Source: Desulfobacterales bacterium (lineage in GTDB: Bacteria; Desulfobacterota; Desulfobacteria; Desulfobacterales; DAOWNP01). From it: a stretch of DNA of 6,721 nucleotides. Under the pieces are notes generated by a model. It was not told the origin of the DNA and searched no databases. It saw only the letters and a program-made list of their open reading frames with translations. The position numbers and the translations under genes were made by a program. Within the stretch, counting starts at the first letter, position 1, and each line of letters starts with the position of its first letter. Below are positions 1 through 6,593 of the stretch, piece by piece. The stretch covers positions 1-6,721 of the forward strand of contig JASFBI010000102.1 in NCBI GenBank assembly GCA_030149595.1. Direction: 5' to 3'.

Positions 1-1431
1 ATTAAAGCTTCTAAGTATTGGATGGGAGACCATAATGTTTCTATCTATACTCGAAGTGGAAGAATACAAAAGGTGGAAGACAGATTGTGTGATGAAGAGA
101 GAGCAACTAATGCTGTTGCTTTAGCTGTTGAAACCAATGCTTTAACTACTGGCTACTATGATGGGACTATAACTGAAAAAGAGTTCTTAACAAAAGTTGA
201 TAAAAGGAATAAAGCTCTTGATGGTAAATTCATGTCAAAAGCAAAGGTAGAGTATCATCTTCAGAATAGAAATAAGATTATTGCATCTAACTATAAAACT
301 GGTAAGATTAAAGAAGACCTTATGGATCCAGATGCAACTGATCTACAGAATAAATATAAGAAGAAGGATATTCAAAAAGCATTCAATGAAACCTTAGAAA
401 TAGGAAGAGATCGTATTAAAAAAGATGCAATGAAACTACCACAGGAGGAAAGAATTAAATACACTAAGGGCAAGGAGACCCAGCTTATTGCACATGTAAC
501 TGACATGTCTGTTAAGTCAGATGCCCTTATAGATTCTATTACTTCTGACTTACATAATCTGGCAACATTAAATATCCCAGCAGTCTCTGAAACAATAAAA
601 ACAGAGAATGGTAGAGAGATAGTTAGATTGTCATCTACTGCACAAAGAGCCATGGACACTTATGAAGCTATGTCAATAGGGACTAAAAGTGAATATCTTG
701 ACTCTTTGGGTGGCAAAGATGCAAAGACCATACGTAACTTCTATCATCTTAAAGACATGCAGATACCGGATGCTGTGGCATTAGACAGGGCTCAGTTACT
801 AACTAAGAACCCTGTGCCTATTGATTTTAAAGCTGTTAAAAAAGCAGTAGAAAAAGTAAGGGATAAACAGGAGTACTTTTGGTGGAGAAAAGATATACCT
901 GAAAAGCAAGGAAATTATATAGATGCAGAAATCAGAAAGAAGATAATGGTTGACCCAGAGCCTGGAAGCGACTCAAGTATAGACATGGTATCACATTGGT
1001 TAAAGGAGGGCTGGACAAATGCAGGAGGACTCAGATTACAAGGCTCTCCACAGCAGCTTCAAACAGCAACAAAGTTGCATCCATCAAGATTTAAAGAAGC
1101 CTTTAAAGCTTTTGTGTACTCGGAGAGAGAAAGGCTTGTACCTATGCTTGATGGTCTTGGGCTTACTATTGATGATGTGTTTCCTGTTACCAATCCAAGA
1201 ACCCAAACAATGTCTCTTAGAACCAAGTTTGGAAATATTCCCGGAACCTTTAAGAGTTTGGGTAAGCTCAAAGCAATTGCAAACAAGCGTAAAGTTGAAC
1301 TTGAAAAGGCTGCAACAGAGAGTCAACGTAAAATCAAAGAACAACAAAAGGCAGGAGGAACATTATATAATCCATGGAATAAAAATGTATCATATAATCC
1401 TTGGAGGAAAAGGAGGCAAGGTGGGAATTAA
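1..1431 (+). CDS. Probable internal virion (ejection) protein, 5' end outside the window
   Basis: The reading frame is open from the first base to the TAA at 1429-1431, giving at least 476 residues. The first in-frame ATG (22) has no Shine-Dalgarno sequence before it, and seven sense codons precede it, so the true start is probably upstream. The protein is soluble-looking, rich in Lys, Glu and Asp, and mostly helical, with no signal peptide or membrane segment. Residues 430-450 form a charged helix (KRKVELEKAATESQRKIKEQ). The tail is basic and contains the motif YNPW twice, at residues 456-459 and 465-468. No enzymatic motif is visible. Its place just before a lysozyme-like gene and a gp16-like gene suggests an internal core protein in the position of T7 gp15 (or gp14), ejected with the DNA. 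That role rests on position and composition, not on recognised homology. The last 11 bases overlap the next gene, which implies coupled translation. Confidence 0.6.
   Translation: MKASKYWMGDHNVSIYTRSGRIQKVEDRLCDEERATNAVALAVETNALTTGYYDGTITEKEFLTKVDKRNKALDGKFMSKAKVEYHLQNRNKIIASNYKTGKIKEDLMDPDATDLQNKYKKKDIQKAFNETLEIGRDRIKKDAMKLPQEERIKYTKGKETQLIAHVTDMSVKSDALIDSITSDLHNLATLNIPAVSETIKTENGREIVRLSSTAQRAMDTYEAMSIGTKSEYLDSLGGKDAKTIRNFYHLKDMQIPDAVALDRAQLLTKNPVPIDFKAVKKAVEKVRDKQEYFWWRKDIPEKQGNYIDAEIRKKIMVDPEPGSDSSIDMVSHWLKEGWTNAGGLRLQGSPQQLQTATKLHPSRFKEAFKAFVYSERERLVPMLDGLGLTIDDVFPVTNPRTQTMSLRTKFGNIPGTFKSLGKLKAIANKRKVELEKAATESQRKIKEQQKAGGTLYNPWNKNVSYNPWRKRRQGGN
1411..1416 (+). promoter_or_regulatory. Ribosome binding site that selects the GTG start at 1421
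   Basis: A perfect AGGAGG lies inside the 3' end of the upstream gene, 4 bases before the GTG at 1421. The in-frame ATG at 1385 has no such sequence at a usable distance (the nearest GGAGG is about 27 bases away), so the GTG is the better start. The site is read while ribosomes finish the upstream gene, which fits translational coupling. Confidence 0.65.
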
Positions 1432-2509
1432 AGAGAGCATAGATGCGGTAGTTAGCTTTTTTAATGGTAAAGATACTACATTAAGAGAGAGATTACTTGA
1501 CCCTCTTAATGAGGAACAAGATACAGCAGAGCCTGTGGCAGAAGTTGTGATTAAACAACCTGCACCTGAGCAAGTACCAGAGACTTATGAGGGGTTAGAA
1601 GAATATGAACTTACCAGCTTGATTAAAGATACAGAAGATTTAGATTTATGGGATGGCACAGACTATAGCCTTGAAACAGAAGATCAAGATATTGCAGCTC
1701 AAGAACAGCTTGCTGCTGATTCTGAACAAGGGTATGATGACGACTCTCTGGGTGTTCTTGTATCAAAAGAAGCTGCGAGACGTGAGCATCTTGAAGATAT
1801 TAAACGTGTTGAAAACGCTAAAGGACTTGTCAGGACAGCTACTGATGAGAGGTTTATGCCCTTTGATTCTATAGAAGGGACTGGGCCAGACAGTAGTATG
1901 TCAAATCAAGAGATAGGGCATGGAATTAAAATACCTAAAGTTTGGTTTGAAAAGGATAAGAATAAATGGCCTGTTGTTGAAGGGGTTCATATAGATATAA
2001 GCAAGGGTATCACTAAAGATCAAGAAGAGGTTATGCTTCAAAATTTATTTGATGATTCATTTAAGCAAGCTTCATCTAAACTTAATAAATGGAAAGATAT
2101 GACGGAGATGGAAAAAGTATTCTGGGCCGACCTTACATACAATGGTGGTGCTAAAGCAATCAATAAAAATCCTAAAGCAAAGGCAGCAGCCAATGCAGGG
2201 AGGACCGTTGAAGGTATGATACTTGCTTTAGATTTTATAAAAGTAAATCATAAGATTTCTCGTGGCCTTCTTAACCGTAGGCTATCAAGATATAATCAAG
2301 CTGCCTTAGAAATTACAGGGGCTCCTGTTATTGAAGAGTATAGATTTGGCAAAGGAGCAAAGGTTAAATTCTCCTCTGATTTTATAACAGACAAAGTAAG
2401 TCAGAAGTTTGCAAAGAAGATTAATAATAATGATGGTTGGTATGTGATAGTCAAAGGGGACGTTGATAATAGCTTTAACCATAAGGCTGATGATAATTAT
2501 AAATTCTAA
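1421..2509 (+). CDS. Virion-associated protein with lysozyme-like (GH24/T4-type) domain
   Basis: This is a 362-residue protein, probably a virion peptidoglycan hydrolase that cuts the wall locally during DNA entry. Residues 25-110 are acidic, Pro- and Glu-rich and look disordered. Residues 125-298 carry hallmarks of the T4/GH24 lysozyme fold: a candidate catalytic Glu (E131 in RVEN), Asp-Ser at 149-150, EIGHG at 164-168 matching the TIGIGH turn of T4 lysozyme, LTYNGG at 238-243 matching the FxxNxG helix, and GLLNRRLSRYN at 282-292 matching the C-terminal Arg-rich helix. There is no signal peptide or membrane segment, and the gene sits among structural genes, so a virion enzyme is likelier than a lysis endolysin. 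The start is GTG 1421, preceded by AGGAGG; it overlaps the upstream gene by 11 bases and ends 11 bases before the next ATG. The spacing E131 to D149 is longer than in T4 lysozyme, so the catalytic assignment is tentative. A structural lysozyme fold without activity is possible. Confidence 0.65.
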   Translation: MGIKESIDAVVSFFNGKDTTLRERLLDPLNEEQDTAEPVAEVVIKQPAPEQVPETYEGLEEYELTSLIKDTEDLDLWDGTDYSLETEDQDIAAQEQLAADSEQGYDDDSLGVLVSKEAARREHLEDIKRVENAKGLVRTATDERFMPFDSIEGTGPDSSMSNQEIGHGIKIPKVWFEKDKNKWPVVEGVHIDISKGITKDQEEVMLQNLFDDSFKQASSKLNKWKDMTEMEKVFWADLTYNGGAKAINKNPKAKAAANAGRTVEGMILALDFIKVNHKISRGLLNRRLSRYNQAALEITGAPVIEEYRFGKGAKVKFSSDFITDKVSQKFAKKINNNDGWYVIVKGDVDNSFNHKADDNYKF

Positions 2510-2510
2510 A

Positions 2511-2519
2511 GGAGGAGGT
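2511..2519 (+). promoter_or_regulatory. Double ribosome binding site of the gp16-like gene
   Basis: GGAGGAGGT provides two overlapping Shine-Dalgarno registers. The first GGAGG (2511-2515) has a 5-base spacer to the ATG at 2521. The second sits only 1-2 bases away and is probably too close to act. The site directly follows the stop codon of the lysozyme-like gene and supports the chosen start. Confidence 0.7.
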
Positions 2520-2520
2520 A

Positions 2521-5500
2521 ATGAATAATTACTATGATGAATTAGGATATGGCCAGCCCTTGCCTTCCTCCGACTTAGTCTATATTGCGGAACAAGCAAG
2601 AGAAGAGAAAGATTTTGCCGGTGCTGCTCTTAAAGAAGCAATGTCGCCTTTTGCTATGAAGAGAATATGGGATAGAAGATCAGCACAATTTGAAGAGGAT
2701 ACTGAATGGAATATTGATGATCAAACTAAACAGGCTCTTCAAGAAGATTATACACCAGAGGAAGAACAATACCTCACTGAAGGTAAATCAGAAGAGGAGT
2801 TTATTGCTCGTAAGAAATATATTCAAGAAGACAAAGACAGGCTACAAGCTATTGGGCAAGCTGGCTACAAAGGGATTGCTGCAACTCTTGGCTTTAGCTT
2901 AATTGACCCAATAGGATTAGCTCTTGGTGCAGTAACAGGTGAAATTGGTTGGGGAGCTAAGCTGACAGGAGTTGCTAAAGCTCTAAGAGTTGCTACTATG
3001 TCAGGTTTTGAGAATGCAGCCTTAGAAACTATCTTAATGCAAGGGAATACTCAGTCTAAAGCTTCAGATGTTATAATGGCATTTGGCACGGGTTCTATAA
3101 TTGGTGCTGCTTTAAGTCCTTTAACAAGAGTTAAAAATCCAAAACTTGCTAAACATGCTGACATGATTGATGAAGCTGCTCACTGGGACGCAGACGCTAT
3201 AGTAGCTGATGAGATATTACAAGATGCAAGAGTAAAAGCTCCTGTATCAGAACTTGATATGAGGACTATACAAGCCCGACTTAATAAGCATGAGCAAAGT
3301 CTCACTCGTGAGACAAAGAATACTTTAACAAAAGGACAGGTTAGACAAATTCGTAAGAAGATGTTTAAGATAAGGGAACAAGTTGATATAGAGAATGAAA
3401 AGATCCGTACAGCACAAGGTGAAGTTACTGAAGCAAGACAGAAGATTAGTATAAAAGAAAGAGAATATGTAGATGAAGTTAATGCAAAGAAGACAGAGAT
3501 TATAGATTCCTTCTCACAACGTATTCTTAAACAAAAGAAACGAATTACTGTAGTTGAAAAGAATCTTGAAAAGGCAAAGAACAGTAAGAAGCAGGTAGCT
3601 AAGCTTTGGAAAGAAGAAGTTCAGTTAGAAGATATACGCAAAGAAAGACAAGTAGAAATTAAGAAGGTTGAAGTTAAATATAAAAGAAAGATAGCTGCTG
3701 CCAAACGTGCCTTCGAGAAGAAGTTAGCAGAGAAGGCAGATGCTGCTAAACAAGTAAGAGCTACTCTTGGGCTTCAGATGAGAGAGCATGAAATCACTTT
3801 ATATGCTGCAAAGAAAAATAGAGACTCTTTAAAAAAGTGGAAGCAATTACCAGAGAAGGAAAAGATTGCTACTGTCTATGGTGATGAAGAGCTTCCTGTA
3901 AAACAGGTTGAGCTTGATAGACAGCTTGAAGGACTTGCACCTGTAAGAGAAGCAAAGATTGAAGCAGTAGTAGAGCCAACAACTGTACCTGTACCAGAAG
4001 CAACTAAGCTTGGGACTGCTGGTGCTATGAAAGCAGGAGAACGTCCTTTGCATCATATATATGATTTTAACTTTGATAAACAACGTAACCTTGCAAGATT
4101 TGCATATGATGGAAGTAATATGCCGGAAGACTTGAGAGGTCGTCAATTCTTAGGAAAACCTAACGCTGCATCAGAAAAGATATATGCTGCTCAAACGATT
4201 ACATCTAACTCGGATGATCTTGCTATAAGAGGATTTAGTTATCATCTCTTTGAAGCTCCTCAAGGTGGGACTGCTGCAAAGGTAACAGTAGCTGCAAGAG
4301 TCAGGAACTATCATAATCAGATAAGATCGGCTATGCGTAATCGTACAAATGAAGGATTGGAAGAGTGGGGTAAAGAACAGGGAATAGGGAGATTAGCTCT
4401 CTTAATGAAAAGAAAGAATTTCTCTGCTTATCATAAGATGGTTATGCGTGAAGTAAAACATCCTGGTTTATATAACTCTCCTGCTGTGATTAAAGGAGCA
4501 GAGGGGGTAAGAGAACAGCTTAAACTTGCTGGTAAGATTAGGTCAGAAGCAGGTGAAGCTGGCTTTGAAAATCTTGATCTTGATAGTAATTATGTTCCTG
4601 TAATCTTGGATGATGTTCAAATTAAGTATGCAGTAAAACAGCATGGTAATGACAAGGTAAGAGATTTACTGTCTTTATCTTATCAAGAAGGACACTTTAA
4701 GTTGAATAAGAATTTAGCAGACAGAGTAGCAGACGGGTATATAGCCAGAGCCAAAGACCATACTCTTACTATGACAGATACTATAAAGCATTCAACTGAT
4801 AAGGATGTAGATAAACTTGCAGAGCAGTTGAAAGAAGCAGGAGTAGATCAAGCTACTATTGATGACTTTCTTGAGACTTCATTACAAAGTGAAATCAGGC
4901 AGCACATATCTAATCGAGCTAAGAAATCTTTATACCCATCATTAGATACAGAGCTGAATGGATTGAAGATGATTGATCTTATTGATAGTGATCTCCCTAA
5001 GCTGATGGAATCTTATACAAGAGACGCCGCAGGGGGAGCAGCCTTTGCTAAGCTTGGTTTCAAGACAAAAGCACAGGTTTTTGACTTTATTACAGACATA
5101 GAGAAGAATGCTCATAATAACGGATTTAATCCAGTGAAGATAGGAAAAGAGATACAGATACTAAAAGATGGTGTAGACCTTGCCTATGGGCGTTCGTTGA
5201 ATAAAGATGCACATAGTCCTTTTGTAAGAAACCTTAGTAGGTTAAGAGATATTACAAATCTTATAAGATTGCAATTTGTAGGGGCTGCATCTATACCTGA
5301 ACTTGCAAGAAGTACAGTCCAAAGAGGTATAAAGAATAATCTTGAAGCTTGTAAAGACCTTGGTGCTATTATGGGGACTAAGAGCCTAAGAGAAGGTGGT
5401 AAGTATAGTGGACTCTTTAAACGTTCTGATCTAAAAGAGTTAGAAGAGGTTATGGGGTATACAGGCGAGGATTTTGTTTTATATCCAAATGGCCTTAGAG

Positions 5501-6468
5501 TAGACAACCTTGAAGAGTCAGCAGTTGGTAATAAGTTTGGTGAACTCATGGATAATGCACTTGCACAAGGACAACGAATACAAGAGATTACTTCAGGCTT
5601 CAGAGCAGTACAAGGCACAGGTGAGAAGCTGGCAGTCAGAAGCCTTGGTAGCCAAATAAAGAAATGGGTTGAGGGTTCAGGTGCTGCCTTAAGTGAAGCT
5701 AATATCAATCGAGCAGGTTGGTCTGATGGCTTTCTTGATGATCTTAAAGTTTGGATGAAAGGTAATCCTGCAACTGATATCTTTAATGGAAGAGAGATAA
5801 GACTATTCAACTTTGGTAAGATGGGAGCAGAGATGCAAGAGAGACTGCAGATAGGAATGCACAGACTAATAGCTGCTGACATGCAACGTCCTATGATAGG
5901 AGAGTCTCCTATGTTTATGCACAAGTGGTTAGGTCAGACAATAACCCAGTTCCGTAGCTTCTCTTTATTATCTCTTGAGAAACAACTTGTACATGACATA
6001 AGACATGACAGAATAGCAGGTAGCTTAATCTTTCTACACTCTGCTGCAATGGCGTATGCTGCACTCTCTATCCAGACACTCCAGAATGCTCTTGGTAGAG
6101 AAGATCAAGATGAATACATTAAGAAGCATCTTGCTTCAAGTAGAACTGTCTATGATGTAATGTCAAGGATGGGCCAGCTCGCTGCTGGTCAAACTGTAAT
6201 GGACGGCCTTGCTACTCTTGGCCTGTTACCGGACGATATGATGTCATCTTCCTTACATCCTGGAGGTAGGATAATGAGACCTAACTATATCCCTGTTGTT
6301 GGTCTTGCTACCGATGCCACAGGTGCAGCCAGAACTCTTGCTGAGACGTTAGTAGGAGAGACTGATGATTCAGATTTATTAAAGGATGTTAGAAAGATTA
6401 CGCCTTTCGCTAAAACGATAGGAATTAATCAAGCTCTTAATGCATTAGAGCAAGGAATGAAAGATTAA
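2521..6468 (+). CDS. gp16-like internal virion protein (DNA ejection protein)
   Basis: A 1315-residue protein, the same size class as T7 gp16 (about 1300 residues), and directly before the tail fibre gene as in T7. T7 gp16 is stored in the capsid core and ejected to help form a channel across periplasm and inner membrane. Visible parts: an acidic N-terminus (1-115); hydrophobic Gly/Ala-rich segments at 117-140 and 183-200 that could insert in membrane; a highly charged coiled coil at about 245-445; a Pro/Val linker at 455-500; a middle region with NLARFAYDGS (523-532) and LDLDSNYVPVI (685-695); and a C-terminal region with LGQTITQFRSFSLLSLEKQL (1137-1156) followed by a hydrophobic helix (1164-1190). 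I recognise the last pattern from phage internal core proteins. No transglycosylase motif is seen at the N-terminus, unlike T7. The ATG has a strong ribosome binding site and the frame is intact. The family is fairly sure, but the exact function of each region is inferred. Confidence 0.78.
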   Translation: MNNYYDELGYGQPLPSSDLVYIAEQAREEKDFAGAALKEAMSPFAMKRIWDRRSAQFEEDTEWNIDDQTKQALQEDYTPEEEQYLTEGKSEEEFIARKKYIQEDKDRLQAIGQAGYKGIAATLGFSLIDPIGLALGAVTGEIGWGAKLTGVAKALRVATMSGFENAALETILMQGNTQSKASDVIMAFGTGSIIGAALSPLTRVKNPKLAKHADMIDEAAHWDADAIVADEILQDARVKAPVSELDMRTIQARLNKHEQSLTRETKNTLTKGQVRQIRKKMFKIREQVDIENEKIRTAQGEVTEARQKISIKEREYVDEVNAKKTEIIDSFSQRILKQKKRITVVEKNLEKAKNSKKQVAKLWKEEVQLEDIRKERQVEIKKVEVKYKRKIAAAKRAFEKKLAEKADAAKQVRATLGLQMREHEITLYAAKKNRDSLKKWKQLPEKEKIATVYGDEELPVKQVELDRQLEGLAPVREAKIEAVVEPTTVPVPEATKLGTAGAMKAGERPLHHIYDFNFDKQRNLARFAYDGSNMPEDLRGRQFLGKPNAASEKIYAAQTITSNSDDLAIRGFSYHLFEAPQGGTAAKVTVAARVRNYHNQIRSAMRNRTNEGLEEWGKEQGIGRLALLMKRKNFSAYHKMVMREVKHPGLYNSPAVIKGAEGVREQLKLAGKIRSEAGEAGFENLDLDSNYVPVILDDVQIKYAVKQHGNDKVRDLLSLSYQEGHFKLNKNLADRVADGYIARAKDHTLTMTDTIKHSTDKDVDKLAEQLKEAGVDQATIDDFLETSLQSEIRQHISNRAKKSLYPSLDTELNGLKMIDLIDSDLPKLMESYTRDAAGGAAFAKLGFKTKAQVFDFITDIEKNAHNNGFNPVKIGKEIQILKDGVDLAYGRSLNKDAHSPFVRNLSRLRDITNLIRLQFVGAASIPELARSTVQRGIKNNLEACKDLGAIMGTKSLREGGKYSGLFKRSDLKELEEVMGYTGEDFVLYPNGLRVDNLEESAVGNKFGELMDNALAQGQRIQEITSGFRAVQGTGEKLAVRSLGSQIKKWVEGSGAALSEANINRAGWSDGFLDDLKVWMKGNPATDIFNGREIRLFNFGKMGAEMQERLQIGMHRLIAADMQRPMIGESPMFMHKWLGQTITQFRSFSLLSLEKQLVHDIRHDRIAGSLIFLHSAAMAYAALSIQTLQNALGREDQDEYIKKHLASSRTVYDVMSRMGQLAAGQTVMDGLATLGLLPDDMMSSSLHPGGRIMRPNYIPVVGLATDATGAARTLAETLVGETDDSDLLKDVRKITPFAKTIGINQALNALEQGMKD

Positions 6469-6485
6469 AGAGAATTAAATAATTA

Positions 6486-6576
6486 GCTCCTGAGAGGCTC
6501 TGTGCCTGTACTTTATAAATTATGAATGTACTTGTGTGCCTTTTATAAAGAATGGCTTATATGGCCTCTCAGGCGC
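6486..6576 (+). repeat. Long imperfect inverted repeat (potential mRNA hairpin)
   Basis: CCTGAGAGGC (6489-6498) is perfectly complementary to GCCTCTCAGG (6564-6573). A GC pair on each side (6486-6487 with 6575-6576) extends it past one mismatch. Further in, GCC (6504-6506) can pair with GGC (6554-6556) and CTTTATAAA (6511-6519) with TTTATAAAG (6542-6550), leaving a loop of about 22 bases. This gives some 24 Watson-Crick pairs in one rod-like hairpin. No T-run follows, so it is not a standard intrinsic terminator. An RNase III processing site, an mRNA-stabilising structure or a recombination remnant are all possible. Confidence 0.7.
6501..6553 (+). repeat. Two imperfect direct repeats within the hairpin
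   Basis: TGTGCCT occurs at 6501-6507 and 6535-6541, a 34-base offset. Each is followed by TTTATAAA (6512-6519 and 6542-6549) and then GAATG (6524-6528) or GAATG (6550-6554). The second copy lacks about four bases between the two blocks. TGTACTT also occurs twice (6507-6513 and 6527-6533). The unit may be a duplicated phage promoter or protein-binding site, but function cannot be read from the sequence. Confidence 0.55.
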
Positions 6577-6583
6577 CTTAAAT

Positions 6584-6590
6584 AGGAGGT
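6584..6590 (+). promoter_or_regulatory. Ribosome binding site of the tail fibre gene
   Basis: AGGAGGT lies 3 bases before the ATG at 6594 (4 bases counted from GGAGG) and about 8 bases after the hairpin. Its strength fits a structural gene expressed late, and it fixes the start codon. Confidence 0.75.
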
Positions 6591-6593
6591 ATT

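Larger units (their letters stand above)
6469..6593 (+). promoter_or_regulatory. Tail fibre leader region, structured intergenic gap
   Basis: This is the only gap over 15 bases between genes. It starts with an AT-rich stretch (6469-6485), then holds a long inverted repeat (6486-6576) containing two imperfect direct repeats, and ends with an AGGAGG ribosome binding site. T7 has a late promoter (phi17) before its tail fibre gene. No T7-consensus promoter is visible here, but a phage-specific promoter could be hidden in the repeated motif. A sigma70-like pair (TTGTGT at 6532, GCTTAT at 6555) can be drawn but matches poorly. Confidence 0.5.

Noticed and set aside
22..24. ATG at 22 as the true start of the first gene
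   Set aside because: The frame is open to base 1 and no ribosome binding site precedes this ATG; the gene most likely begins before the window.
1385..1387. ATG at 1385 as start of the lysozyme-like gene
   Set aside because: It has no usable ribosome site, increases the overlap to 47 bases and adds a Gly/Lys-rich stretch with no clear role; GTG 1421 with AGGAGG is better.
3847..4146. 99-codon open frame on the - strand
   Set aside because: Cys/Ser/Phe-rich nonsense-like product inside the coding region of the gp16-like gene, without its own ribosome site or neighbours on that strand.
5184..5924. 246-codon open frame on the - strand opposite the gp16-like gene
   Set aside because: It starts at TTG with no Shine-Dalgarno sequence, its product is Ser/Leu/Pro/Ile-rich without a recognisable domain, and it is fully covered by a well-supported + strand gene. 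It is a shadow frame.
6515..6562. Host sigma70 promoter for the tail fibre gene
   Set aside because: TATAAA and TATATG boxes exist, but no good TTGACA-like -35 stands at 16-18 bases; such AT-rich boxes are expected by chance in this DNA.
6489..6573. Intrinsic transcription terminator after the gp16-like gene
   Set aside because: The inverted repeat has a very long interior and the 3' arm is followed by GCGCCTTAAATAGG, not by a T-run, so a classical terminator is not supported.
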